Shown here: piece after piece, positions 1-6,470 of the stretch
Layout: each line of letters starts with the position of its first letter
Numbering within the stretch: the first letter of the stretch is position 1
NCBI GenBank assembly: GCA_030592085.1
Contig: JAUUZV010000098.1
Span: forward strand, 1 to 8,891
From: Clostridia bacterium
GTDB taxonomy: Bacteria; Bacillota; Clostridia; DUPQ01
Direction of reading: 5' to 3'
Length of the DNA: 8,891 nucleotides
Translations under genes and position numbers: made by a program
The notes under the pieces: generated by a model
Seen by the model: only the letters and a program-made list of their open reading frames with translations
What the model was told of the DNA's origin: nothing
Database searches by the model: none

Positions 1-48
1 GTACCTTTAAATGATATTAAAAAAAAATTAGGAAAAGTAAAAAAATAA
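1..48 (+). CDS. C-terminal end of an unidentified plus-strand gene (partial)
   Basis: The first plus-strand frame reads 15 codons, VPLNDIKKKLGKVKK, and stops at TAA (46-48). The Lys-rich tail and the strong plus-strand terminator about 30 bases further on suggest that this is the real end of a gene entering from the left and converging on nif3. The fragment is too short to identify a family, and an open frame of this length can occur by chance. The terminator is the main support. Confidence 0.4.
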   Translation, partial: VPLNDIKKKLGKVKK

Positions 49-78
49 CTATTTTACTGTACAACTTTTTGCATTTAG

Positions 79-132
79 ATATCTTCTAGAATGCCCTTAT
101 ACCAAGGGTTATAGAGGATATTTTTAATTTTT
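79..132 (+). terminator. Rho-independent terminator for the plus-strand gene
   Basis: A two-part hairpin is visible. The outer arms ATATCTTCTA (79-88) and TAGAGGATAT (112-121) pair over 10 positions with one G-U. The inner arms CCCTT (94-98) and AAGGG (104-108) enclose the loop ATACC. T-rich sequence TTTTTAATTTTT follows directly at 121-132. Read on the minus strand the same hairpin is followed by CTAAATGC rather than a U-run, so it should act mainly on plus-strand transcripts. No equally good terminator is seen for the nif3 transcript. Confidence 0.75.
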
Positions 133-155
133 ACTGTAAAAGAGAAGATTTTAAA

Positions 156-908
156 TCAAATTATCTTTGATGTTTGATCATTATAAATTAACACATCACT
201 TTTAGTAAATTTTTCTTGTAATAATTTTTTTAAATCTAGTGAAAATATTTTTTCGCTCTCATAATGTCCTAAAGAAATTATAAAGCAGTTATTATTACTG
301 TATATTAGCTCATCATGATATTTAACTTCTCCTGTAACATACACATCACAATTTAAGCTTAATATTTCATCAATATAATATGAAGTGCTACCATTTCCAA
401 ATGCCACTGTTTTTATTGTTTCTTTTTTCTTTCCAATTAACTTAACATAAGGAATATCAAAGTTTGTCTTAATAAGTTTAATATAATCACTTGTGGAAAT
501 TTCATAATTTAATTGACCAATTCCACCAAAAAACCCTCCATTATCACCTTTATGAATTTTCTTAGATTCATTAACTAATAATTTGTTTGCAAATAAATCT
601 CGCAATCGCCCATTATCATAATTTGTATGAGCAGAAATATATGCAATATTATTTTCAATTAATTGTAATATTATATTGTCAGTAATCTTCTTTATTGGTT
701 CAAATATATATGGATGGTGTGAAATAATTATGTCAACATTATCTTTAATAGCCTTGTGCACAACATCATTTGTTACATCAATCGTAATAAGAATTTTTTT
801 AAAACTACTATTTACTCTACCAATTATAAGACCATTATTATCAAAATCTTCTCCAAATTCAAAAGGAGCAATTTCATCTAAATAATCTATTATTTCTTTA
901 ACAATCAT
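156..908 (-). CDS. Nif3-like dinuclear metal center protein (NIF3/YbgI/YqfO family)
   Basis: This 250-residue cytosolic protein belongs to the NIF3 family, whose members form toroidal hexamers with a two-metal site in each subunit. Visible family signatures are the N-terminal segment with GEDFDNNGLIIG (19-30), SHHP (63-66) with paired metal-ligand histidines, AHTNYD (93-98), GEVKYHDE (193-200), and the C-terminal GHYESE (214-219), whose His and Glu match the usual last ligands. The length fits the short one-domain form, not the roughly 370-residue form with an inserted domain. The stretch after AHTNYD is shorter than I would expect. The ATG overlaps the end of trmK by 11 bases and has AGGAG at 916-920, 7 bases upstream. 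The stop is TGA. The family is often annotated as 'GTP cyclohydrolase I type 2', but its true function is unsettled. Pairing with trmK is the usual arrangement in low-GC Gram-positive genomes. Confidence 0.93.
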   Translation of the reverse strand: MIVKEIIDYLDEIAPFEFGEDFDNNGLIIGRVNSSFKKILITIDVTNDVVHKAIKDNVDIIISHHPYIFEPIKKITDNIILQLIENNIAYISAHTNYDNGRLRDLFANKLLVNESKKIHKGDNGGFFGGIGQLNYEISTSDYIKLIKTNFDIPYVKLIGKKKETIKTVAFGNGSTSYYIDEILSLNCDVYVTGEVKYHDELIYSNNNCFIISLGHYESEKIFSLDLKKLLQEKFTKSDVLIYNDQTSKII

Positions 909-1587
909 TAACTATCTCCTCTAACTTATTTCTAATATGTATTATATCCATATCAATAGTATTAGTAATAACTTGCCCTTTAATTATATCATTTAATCTC
1001 TTTATTTTGGGTTTCAAATATTTTTTTAGTAATATGTTATTGTTACTAACTAAATAGCGTGATGAAAAATATTCATATTCTAAATAATCATTAACACTGT
1101 TTTTATATGAGAATGATATTAGATTATAAATCTTATTACCTTCTTGAGTTAATTTTTCAAATTCAATGGAAAACCCGTTTTTAAGCATAAATTTCCTAAT
1201 AATCTCTTCTGCATTCATAGCTTGAATAATAAGTTGTTTTGTATTTTCAGCTTTATTAATATTGTTTTTTATTAATTCTGTAATTAGTATACCACCCATA
1301 CCTGCAATAATAATACATTCAGGATTATCACCAACTACATCAAGCCCATTACCCTGTTTAGTGGTTATTTTTTCTTCTAAGTGATAGTTTTGAATATTTT
1401 TTTTTGCAATTATTAACGGTCCAATTTTTATGTCTGTTGCAAATGCATTTTCACAAGTACCTTTTTGCAATAGAGAAATAGGAACATATGCATGATCTGT
1501 TCCTATATCATAAACTAGAGAACAACTACTGATACTTTCAGCAATCATTTTCAATCTATTAGACATTCTTTTATCTACACTTGTCAT
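898..1587 (-). CDS. trmK: tRNA (adenine(22)-N1)-methyltransferase TrmK
   Basis: This 229-residue class I SAM-dependent methyltransferase, formerly DUF633, methylates N1 of A22 in tRNA. The sequence shows the Rossmann motif I YDIGTDHAYVP (26-36), an acidic residue at D52 placed to bind the SAM ribose, GNGLD (79-83), the characteristic IAGMGG (94-99), and the conserved segment around QAMNAEEIIRKFM (122-134). A C-terminal helical region follows, as in TrmK of Bacillus. The chosen ATG shares its A with the stop codon of the upstream Cys-rich reading frame (TAATG at 1585-1589). No clear Shine-Dalgarno precedes it, the upstream bases being AT-only apart from isolated Gs. It therefore looks built for translational coupling. 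An internal ATG (codon 8) also lacks a good ribosome site. The usual upstream partner, the sigma factor gene sigA/rpoD, is absent. Confidence 0.93.
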   Translation of the reverse strand: MTSVDKRMSNRLKMIAESISSCSLVYDIGTDHAYVPISLLQKGTCENAFATDIKIGPLIIAKKNIQNYHLEEKITTKQGNGLDVVGDNPECIIIAGMGGILITELIKNNINKAENTKQLIIQAMNAEEIIRKFMLKNGFSIEFEKLTQEGNKIYNLISFSYKNSVNDYLEYEYFSSRYLVSNNNILLKKYLKPKIKRLNDIIKGQVITNTIDMDIIHIRNKLEEIVNDC

Positions 1588-1916
1588 TAATCAATTTTAC
1601 TTAATTTTATTTCAACTTCTTTTGGTAACGCTAACCCTGCAGCAACTTCTATTGCTTTTATAATTCCGCTTGGTACAGGACATGCTACATGTGTAACTGT
1701 ATAAAATGCTTTAACTTACACAGGTGACTCATTCATTTTTCCTAAGCAACACTCGTAAGCATCAAGTTCTATATTATTTAATTCATTAATTAATTTTACA
1801 ATAGCAGGGCACTTAGAAGTTCCTGTTATGGTAATCATTTGCATATCATCACTTTCAACTTCAATAGTTGATGGTAGTCCACATATTCCTGGATTTATTT
1901 CTGTTTTTGCTTTCAT
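1587..1916 (-). pseudogene. Small Cys-rich protein of unknown function, interrupted by an in-frame TAA
   Basis: The frame starts at ATG 1914-1916 with an AAGAAGG ribosome site at 1924-1930. It encodes 66 residues with Cys at NPGICG, TSKCPA and YECC, then meets TAA at 1716-1718. The same frame continues without a gap for 43 more codons (VKAFYTVTHVACPVPSGI..., ending LSKID) to TAA at 1587-1589, which touches the trmK start. The joined product would be 110 residues. I recall this architecture, with a C-terminal HVACPVPSGIIKAIE segment, from a small uncharacterised family in anaerobes. I believe this is DUF6951, but the accession is from memory. No in-frame ATG, GTG or TTG start is seen in the second half, so independent translation is unlikely. 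A point nonsense mutation, a base-call error or readthrough could explain the break. An intact 66-residue short form is the alternative. Function is unknown. Confidence 0.7.
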
Positions 1917-1950
1917 TTCATTACCTTCTTATAATAATATTTCATAGCAT

Positions 1951-1964
1951 TTACTTACAAGTAA
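1951..1964. repeat. Near-palindrome TTACTTACAAGTAA, copy 2
   Basis: This 14-base inverted repeat (TTACTT-AC-AAGTAA) lies in the 95-base spacer between guaD and the Cys-rich gene. With one flanking base on each side it matches 14 of 16 positions of the perfect palindrome at 3284-3299, which lies just upstream of guaD. Flanking AGCA/TGCT could extend it into a weak hairpin, but no U-run follows on the minus strand, so it is not a convincing terminator. It could be an operator half of a pair, or chance in AT-rich DNA. Confidence 0.25.
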
Positions 1965-2011
1965 TATTGCTTTTACTTATTTTAATACTTTTTTTGAATT
2001 ATGTATATAGT

Positions 2012-3268
2012 TTATATAAGTTGACCTTCTAAATACCTTGCAATAATACTTCTTGAATCACCACAATAAATAAAACGCTGTAATCTTTCTAACGGTTTTA
2101 AACTATCAACTAAAGGATGTTCATCTTTTATAACTAGTGCATCAAACAAATAATCTTGTTCAAAGCTACCCGTTTTGCCAAAAAAACTACCATTTAGTTT
2201 TGTTCCTAGATAAAATGCTTCACTTTCACTTAAAATGCGCTCACTTGGATTAATAGCATGTCTTATTTTCGAACATTGTATTGCACTGGCTATTGTGTCT
2301 TGCATACCAATTTTATGACCTGCACCAACATCAGACCCTAAGCCTACCTTAATTCCTTTATCTAAGTAATGAGTAAGTGGCATCACTCCACTTGTTAGGT
2401 TCATGTTTGAATTTGGACAATGTACAATATATACATTTTCATGTTTCGCTAAGTTAATCTCTTTTTTGGTAAGATGAATTGCATGAGCCATTATCGTTTT
2501 GCTATTACAATATAATTTGTGTTTTTTATAAACATGAGAATAACTTTTACAGTCTGGAAATAATTGCTTTACCCATTTAACTTCATTTTTCGTTTCAGCT
2601 AAATGTGTCTGTATAGGAACTTTCATATCAATTGATAAATTACCAAGTTGTTTTAGTAAGTCTCTTGTACAACTTGGTGCAAATCTAGGAGTTATGATTG
2701 GTTTTATTAATTCACTATTACTATTTTCTTCAATGAACTCAATAGTTTCTCTTATGGAATCTTCCGTAGTCTGAATTAAATTAGAAGGTGCATTCTGATC
2801 CATATTTACTTTTCCAACATATGCAGATAACTTCTTTTTTGCTAGTTCTTCAACCAATATCTGATTACTCTTATTATGAATTGTTGCAAAGATGCATGAA
2901 CGTAAAGTACCGTTTTCATATAATGCTTCAACAAAATGTGGATAAACTTTTTTAGCATGATTAACATCTGAAAATAATTTTTCATTCTTAAATGTATATT
3001 GATTTAACCAGTCAATTAACTCTAAGTTTAATCCTATTCCCATTTGTAAGTATTGTGGAGCATGAATATGTAAATCAACAAATGAAGGTATGATTAATGC
3101 ATCATTATAATCTGTAACTTTAACATCTTTATATATCTCTGGTAATTGTTTGAAGATACCTACTACTATATTTTTATTAATAACAATATAGCTGTTTTCA
3201 TGTACTTCAAAGGATTTAATATTTTTTGTAAATATTATGTTTCCTTTAAGGATTTTGATATCTTTCAT
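2012..3268 (-). CDS. guaD: Guanine deaminase
   Basis: This is a cytosolic zinc amidohydrolase that converts guanine to xanthine plus ammonia. The chosen ATG gives 418 residues. Visible metal-site elements are DLHIH (H67, H69), QTHLAE (H222), MAHAIHL (H262) and GLGSDVGAG (D313). The guanine-deaminase flavour comes from HAPQ after the HxH motif, the segment LIDWLNQYTF, GKVNMDQNAPS, ITPRFAPSCT, HCPNSNMNLTSG and the FFGKTGSF near the end. These match GuaD better than SsnA or other chlorohydrolase-like relatives. An upstream in-frame TTG or ATG (3317-3322) would give 435-436 residues but would overlap carbamate kinase by over 30 bases. The ATG at 3266-3268 has AGGAAGAG 7 bases upstream and restores the usual N-terminal beta strand. 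Spacing to the carbamate kinase stop is 16 bases. Its presence points to purine salvage or catabolism in this operon. Confidence 0.88.
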   Translation of the reverse strand: MKDIKILKGNIIFTKNIKSFEVHENSYIVINKNIVVGIFKQLPEIYKDVKVTDYNDALIIPSFVDLHIHAPQYLQMGIGLNLELIDWLNQYTFKNEKLFSDVNHAKKVYPHFVEALYENGTLRSCIFATIHNKSNQILVEELAKKKLSAYVGKVNMDQNAPSNLIQTTEDSIRETIEFIEENSNSELIKPIITPRFAPSCTRDLLKQLGNLSIDMKVPIQTHLAETKNEVKWVKQLFPDCKSYSHVYKKHKLYCNSKTIMAHAIHLTKKEINLAKHENVYIVHCPNSNMNLTSGVMPLTHYLDKGIKVGLGSDVGAGHKIGMQDTIASAIQCSKIRHAINPSERILSESEAFYLGTKLNGSFFGKTGSFEQDYLFDALVIKDEHPLVDSLKPLERLQRFIYCGDSRSIIARYLEGQLI

Positions 3269-3275
3269 AGCTGCT

Positions 3276-3283
3276 CTCTTCCT
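3276..3283 (-). promoter_or_regulatory. Ribosome binding site deciding the guaD start
   Basis: Minus-strand AGGAAGAG lies 7 bases before the ATG at 3266-3268 and just after the carbamate kinase stop. The longer alternative start inside carbamate kinase has no comparable site, so this supports the 418-residue product. Confidence 0.65.
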
Positions 3284-3299
3284 ATTACTTATAAGTAAT
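3284..3299. repeat. Perfect 16-base palindrome ATTACTTATAAGTAAT, copy 1
   Basis: This perfect inverted repeat spans the last codons and the stop of carbamate kinase and lies immediately upstream of the guaD ribosome site. A near copy (14 of 16 positions) is at 1950-1965, upstream of the Cys-rich gene. Perfect 16-mers are not rare in DNA this AT-rich, so only the recurrence before two consecutive genes is suggestive. It might be an operator or a small mRNA hairpin modulating guaD translation. Confidence 0.25.
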
Positions 3300-4238
3300 T
3301 TGAGTTCCTGCTTCACCATCAATTGCTTTTTTTAAATTTTCAGGATTTGTAATAATTGCTTTTCCCCCACCATTTTCAAGATATTTGATAACAGCGTTGA
3401 TTTTTGGAAGCATACTTCCTTTAGCAAATTGTCCTTCTTCTCTTAAAATCTTTGCTTCTCTTAAGTTTAAATTCTTTATTTCTTTTTCATTATCACTACC
3501 AAAATTAACATATACATTTTTTACACCTGTTGAGATCATGAAAATATCTGCATTTAATTGTGTAGCTAACATAGAAGATGCATAGTCTTTATCAATTACT
3601 GCATTAACACCTTGTAAAATTCCTTTGTCATTCCTGATTACAGGTATTCCTCCACCACCCACTGCTATAACAATTAATCCTTGTTCAGCAAGTGCCTTTA
3701 TTGCATCTATTTCAATTATTTTTAGTGGTTTAGGAGATGCAACCACTCTTCTATATCCTCTATTTGCATCTCTTGTCAAAGTCCATTCAGGATGAAGCAA
3801 TGCTAAATCTTTTACTTGTTTTTCATTATAGAAAACACCAATGTGTTTTGTGGGATTTTCAAAGGCTACATCATTACTACTTACTTCTACCTGTGTTACA
3901 ACTGAAACTGCATTCCTTTTTATTTTTCTTAAGAAAAACTCATTTTGTAGTGCTTGTTGTATTTGATAACCAATAGCCCCTTGTGTATCTGCATCACAAT
4001 TTACAAGTGGGACTGGATGCATATGTTCAACTTCTTCTGCAATTTCAGCGCGTCTCATAATAAATCCAACTTGTGGCCCATTACCATGTGTAATAATAAC
4101 TTCATATCCATCTTCAATAATATCGACAATATATTTAACAGTTTCACAAATTGCATCATATTGATCTTTCACAAAATGATGCTCACTATCTTTAATTAAT
4201 GAATTCCCTCCTATTGCAATTACAACTAGTTTTCTCAT
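3285..4238 (-). CDS. arcC: Carbamate kinase
   Basis: This enzyme transfers the phosphoryl group between carbamoyl phosphate and ADP; in the catabolic direction it yields ATP, carbamate and then ammonia plus CO2. The 317-residue length is typical. The amino-acid-kinase fold signatures are IAIGGN (7-12), THGNGPQVG (50-58), DTQGAIGYQIQQ (84-95), RRVVASPKP (163-171), AVGGGGIPV (192-200), AVIDKDYASSMLA (213-225), GSMLPKINAVI (274-284) and a C-terminal GTQI. All expected nucleotide and carbamoyl-phosphate loops appear intact. The ATG gives the canonical MxKxVVIAIGGN start. The likely ribosome site GGAGG (4252-4256) lies within the last codons of the carbamoyltransferase gene at a rather long 13-base spacing, and the gap between the genes is only 6 bases. 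Placement directly after the carbamoyltransferase implies ATP production from a carbamoylated substrate. Genes of this type next to ygeW are called yqeA in E. coli. Confidence 0.96.
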   Translation of the reverse strand: MRKLVVIAIGGNSLIKDSEHHFVKDQYDAICETVKYIVDIIEDGYEVIITHGNGPQVGFIMRRAEIAEEVEHMHPVPLVNCDADTQGAIGYQIQQALQNEFFLRKIKRNAVSVVTQVEVSSNDVAFENPTKHIGVFYNEKQVKDLALLHPEWTLTRDANRGYRRVVASPKPLKIIEIDAIKALAEQGLIVIAVGGGGIPVIRNDKGILQGVNAVIDKDYASSMLATQLNADIFMISTGVKNVYVNFGSDNEKEIKNLNLREAKILREEGQFAKGSMLPKINAVIKYLENGGGKAIITNPENLKKAIDGEAGTQITYK

Positions 4239-4244
4239 TATTTA

Positions 4245-5228
4245 CTATTTGCCTCCCATTGTTAAAGTCATTACAGCTTTAGCTGTATGTAATCTATTTT
4301 CCGCTTCATCATAAACGATTGAATGAGGACCATCTATTACACTATTTTCTACTTCATTACCTCTATCTGCAGGAAGTGCATGCATATACATAACATTTTT
4401 ACTTGCAAGAGAAATCATTTCTTCAGTGCATTTCCAACTTTTATATGATTCTAATAAATCATCGACTACATCATCACTAGGATTATTAACCCAACTTCCC
4501 CAGTTTTTAGGAATAACTATATCAGCATCTTTATATGCTTCTTCCATATTATGAGTAATTTTAAATGAGCCATCATTTTTTTCTGCATTTTCTTTAGCTT
4601 GTTTTATAGCCCAATCAGGTAAATCATAACCTTTTGGATAAGCTAGTGTTACATCCATACCATATCTAGGAAATAGTAATGCCTGTGTTAGTGGTACTGA
4701 TATAGGTTTTTTATGACTTGTTGCATAAGCCCAAATAATCGAAACTTTTAGATTTTGAGTAGTTGCTGTTTTTTCTTTTATTGTCATCAAATCAGCAATC
4801 CCTTGCATTGGATGATATAAATCACACTGTAAACTCATCACAGGAACAGTAGCCCATTTCGCCATTTCTCTTAAATACTTATTTCCTACTTCCCAAACAC
4901 AATTTCTACAAGCTATTCCATGACCATAACTTGATAATATTACTGCAGTATCTTTAGCTACTTCACCGTGTGAAACCTGCATTGTACTTGTATCTAAAAA
5001 ATTACCATGTCCACCTAATTGAGCAATACCCGCTTCCATTGAATTTCTAGTTCGTGTTGATTGCTCAAAGAACATTAGAAAATTTGTTTTATATGGTAAG
5101 TATGGTGTTGGTATTCCCATAGCAAATTTTTTCTTCAAATCATATGATACTTCTAGTAATGTATCAATTTCCTCTTTAGTCCAATCTTGTAATGATATAA
5201 AATGTTTCCCTTTAAATGTTGTTTGCAT
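4245..5228 (-). CDS. ygeW: YgeW-type knotted catabolic carbamoyltransferase
   Basis: This 327-residue protein belongs to the aspartate/ornithine carbamoyltransferase family. It carries the carbamoyl-phosphate signature FEQSTRTR (54-61) and the second-half HPMQ (139-142). Several features point to YgeW rather than ornithine carbamoyltransferase: SLQCDLYHP (132-140), the knot-like segment WAYATSHKKPISVP (166-179), and WKCTEE (265-270). YgeW was structurally described in E. coli as a knotted ancestral catabolic transcarbamylase, and later work ties it to anaerobic urate breakdown with 2,3-diureidopropionate as proposed substrate. Two oddities stand out. It is much shorter than E. coli YgeW (about 396 residues by memory). 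The substrate-side motif reads HALP (283-286) where HCLP is usual. ATG is supported by AGGAG at 5235-5239, 6 bases upstream, and the stop is TAG. Likely run here in the phosphorolytic direction, supplying carbamoyl phosphate to the next gene. The exact substrate is inferred. Confidence 0.82.
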   Translation of the reverse strand: MQTTFKGKHFISLQDWTKEEIDTLLEVSYDLKKKFAMGIPTPYLPYKTNFLMFFEQSTRTRNSMEAGIAQLGGHGNFLDTSTMQVSHGEVAKDTAVILSSYGHGIACRNCVWEVGNKYLREMAKWATVPVMSLQCDLYHPMQGIADLMTIKEKTATTQNLKVSIIWAYATSHKKPISVPLTQALLFPRYGMDVTLAYPKGYDLPDWAIKQAKENAEKNDGSFKITHNMEEAYKDADIVIPKNWGSWVNNPSDDVVDDLLESYKSWKCTEEMISLASKNVMYMHALPADRGNEVENSVIDGPHSIVYDEAENRLHTAKAVMTLTMGGK

Positions 5229-5243
5229 TCTCTTCTCCTTTTT

Positions 5244-6449
5244 TTATAAATTATTTAAATAAGTTATTGGAATTGCTACATACATAGCAGCAGCTTTTAC
5301 CAATTCATCTTTCCATGTTTTTTCATTAGGTGCATGAGCTTGATCTTCGTGACCAGGTCCAAAGCCAATACATGGAATACCATATCTTCCCATTATAGAC
5401 ACACCATTTGTAGAAAATGTCCATTTATCTACTAGCGGTTGTTTATTAAAAAGACCTTTATATGAATCAACCAATGTTTTACACGCAATATGATCTTCTT
5501 TTATAACCCAAGTTGGGAAATAACATTGTGTCTCATATACTAATCCTGTATAGGAAGGTCTATCATAATTATACATGGTTACTTCTGCTTGAGCACTTTT
5601 TACTGAAGGTAAATTACTTATTTGTTCTAATGCATATTTATATGTCTCACCTTCTGTTAATCGTCTGTCCACAGAAATACTACATCCATCAGCTACAGCA
5701 CATCTAGAAGGTGAACTATAGAAAATTTCGGATACTGTTAGTGTACCTTTCCCTAAAAAATCATTATCCATTAATTGATTATTTAATTCTTTTAATTCAA
5801 CTATAATTGGTGCCATTTTATATATTGCGTTATCTCCTCGCTCTGGAGCAGAACCATGGCAACTTATTCCTTTAGTAGTTACTTTGATCTCCATTCTACC
5901 TCTATGGCCTCTGTATATATTTAATGATGTTGGTTCTGTTATAACAACAAACTCTGGCCGTATATCATGTTTGTCGATAATATATTGCCAACATAAACCA
6001 TCACAGTCTTCTTCTTGAACTGTTCCTGTTATTAATAGCGTATAATCATCTTCAAGGTTTAAATCTTTTATAATCTTACCTGCATATACCATGGAAGCCA
6101 TCCCACCTTCTTGGTCACTAGCTCCTCTTCCAATAATTATTTCATCATCTTCATAACCCTCGTATGGGTCATAATCCCAATTATCAATTTCTCCAACACC
6201 TACTGTGTCAATATGAGCATCAAATGCTATTAAATGTTTTCCATGACCAATATAACCTAAAATATTACCCATTGGATCAATTGTAATTTTATCAAATCCT
6301 ACTTTTTCCATTTCTTCGTATATTCTATTTATTACATTTTTCTCATTACAACTTTCACTTGAAATCCTTATCATATCTCGTAAAAATCTACTCATATCCT
6401 TTTTATATAATTCAGCTTGTAAAAGAATTTTATCAAAATCTAATTTCAT
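5244..6449 (-). CDS. ygeY: YgeY-type M20 family metallohydrolase
   Basis: This 401-residue cytosolic M20/ArgE/DapE-like hydrolase has all expected two-metal ligands: AHID (H79, with D81 beside it), ASDQEGG (D112), the catalytic/metal pair QEED (E146, E147), TEPT (E172), and QAHAPNE near the end (H372). The dimerisation-domain signature CHGSAPERGDN (197-207) is present. RGHRGRMEIKV and IDPMGN are hallmarks of the YgeY subgroup, named 'selenium metabolism hydrolase' because its genes cluster with selenium-dependent hydroxylases. In urate-degrading clusters YgeY is proposed to process a ureido or related intermediate toward 2,3-diaminopropionate. I prefer ATG 6447-6449 over the GTG at 6456-6458, which overlaps the ribosome site itself. 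The gap to the upstream PLP gene is 21 bases and to ygeW 15 bases. Function is inferred from the family; substrate not shown by sequence. Confidence 0.88.
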   Translation of the reverse strand: MKLDFDKILLQAELYKKDMSRFLRDMIRISSESCNEKNVINRIYEEMEKVGFDKITIDPMGNILGYIGHGKHLIAFDAHIDTVGVGEIDNWDYDPYEGYEDDEIIIGRGASDQEGGMASMVYAGKIIKDLNLEDDYTLLITGTVQEEDCDGLCWQYIIDKHDIRPEFVVITEPTSLNIYRGHRGRMEIKVTTKGISCHGSAPERGDNAIYKMAPIIVELKELNNQLMDNDFLGKGTLTVSEIFYSSPSRCAVADGCSISVDRRLTEGETYKYALEQISNLPSVKSAQAEVTMYNYDRPSYTGLVYETQCYFPTWVIKEDHIACKTLVDSYKGLFNKQPLVDKWTFSTNGVSIMGRYGIPCIGFGPGHEDQAHAPNEKTWKDELVKAAAMYVAIPITYLNNL

Positions 6450-6457
6450 ATTAATCA

Positions 6458-6462
6458 CTCCT
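6458..6462 (-). promoter_or_regulatory. Ribosome binding site deciding the ygeY start
   Basis: Minus-strand AGGAG followed by 8 bases leads to ATG at 6447-6449. The alternative GTG codon at 6456-6458 overlaps the last G of this site and therefore cannot use it, so the shorter 401-residue product is the better call. Confidence 0.7.
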
Positions 6463-6470
6463 AAATACTC

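Noticed and set aside
36..58. AT-only hairpin AGTAAAA...TTTTACT
   Set aside because: The stem has almost no GC pairs and overlaps the stop codon of the left-edge fragment. The hairpin at 79-121 explains termination much better.
52..138. Direct repeat TTTTACTGTA at 52-61 and 129-138
   Set aside because: Ten AT-rich bases on both sides of the terminator, with no element ends or target-site features. Probably chance.
1716..1718. Selenocysteine or altered genetic code as an explanation for the internal stop
   Set aside because: The codon is TAA, not TGA or TAG. TAA, TAG and TGA all end other genes here and Trp is always TGG.
1924..1965. Minus-strand promoter-like TTGTAA and TATTAT before the Cys-rich gene
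   Set aside because: The start point would fall at or inside the ribosome site, leaving too short a leader. Repeated TATTAT also makes the match easy by chance.
2021..2049. Plus-strand promoter-like TTGACC, 17 bases, TAATAC
   Set aside because: It lies within the 3' end of guaD in antisense, and no convincing plus-strand gene follows. A chance match in AT-rich DNA is likely.
3269..3322. Longer guaD start at 3317-3322
   Set aside because: It would overlap carbamate kinase by more than 30 bases and lacks a ribosome site, while the internal ATG has a good one.
4245..5228. Ornithine carbamoyltransferase of an arginine deiminase pathway
   Set aside because: No arginine deiminase gene is nearby, the HCLP motif is not present, and the knot-region and WKCTEE segments match YgeW better.
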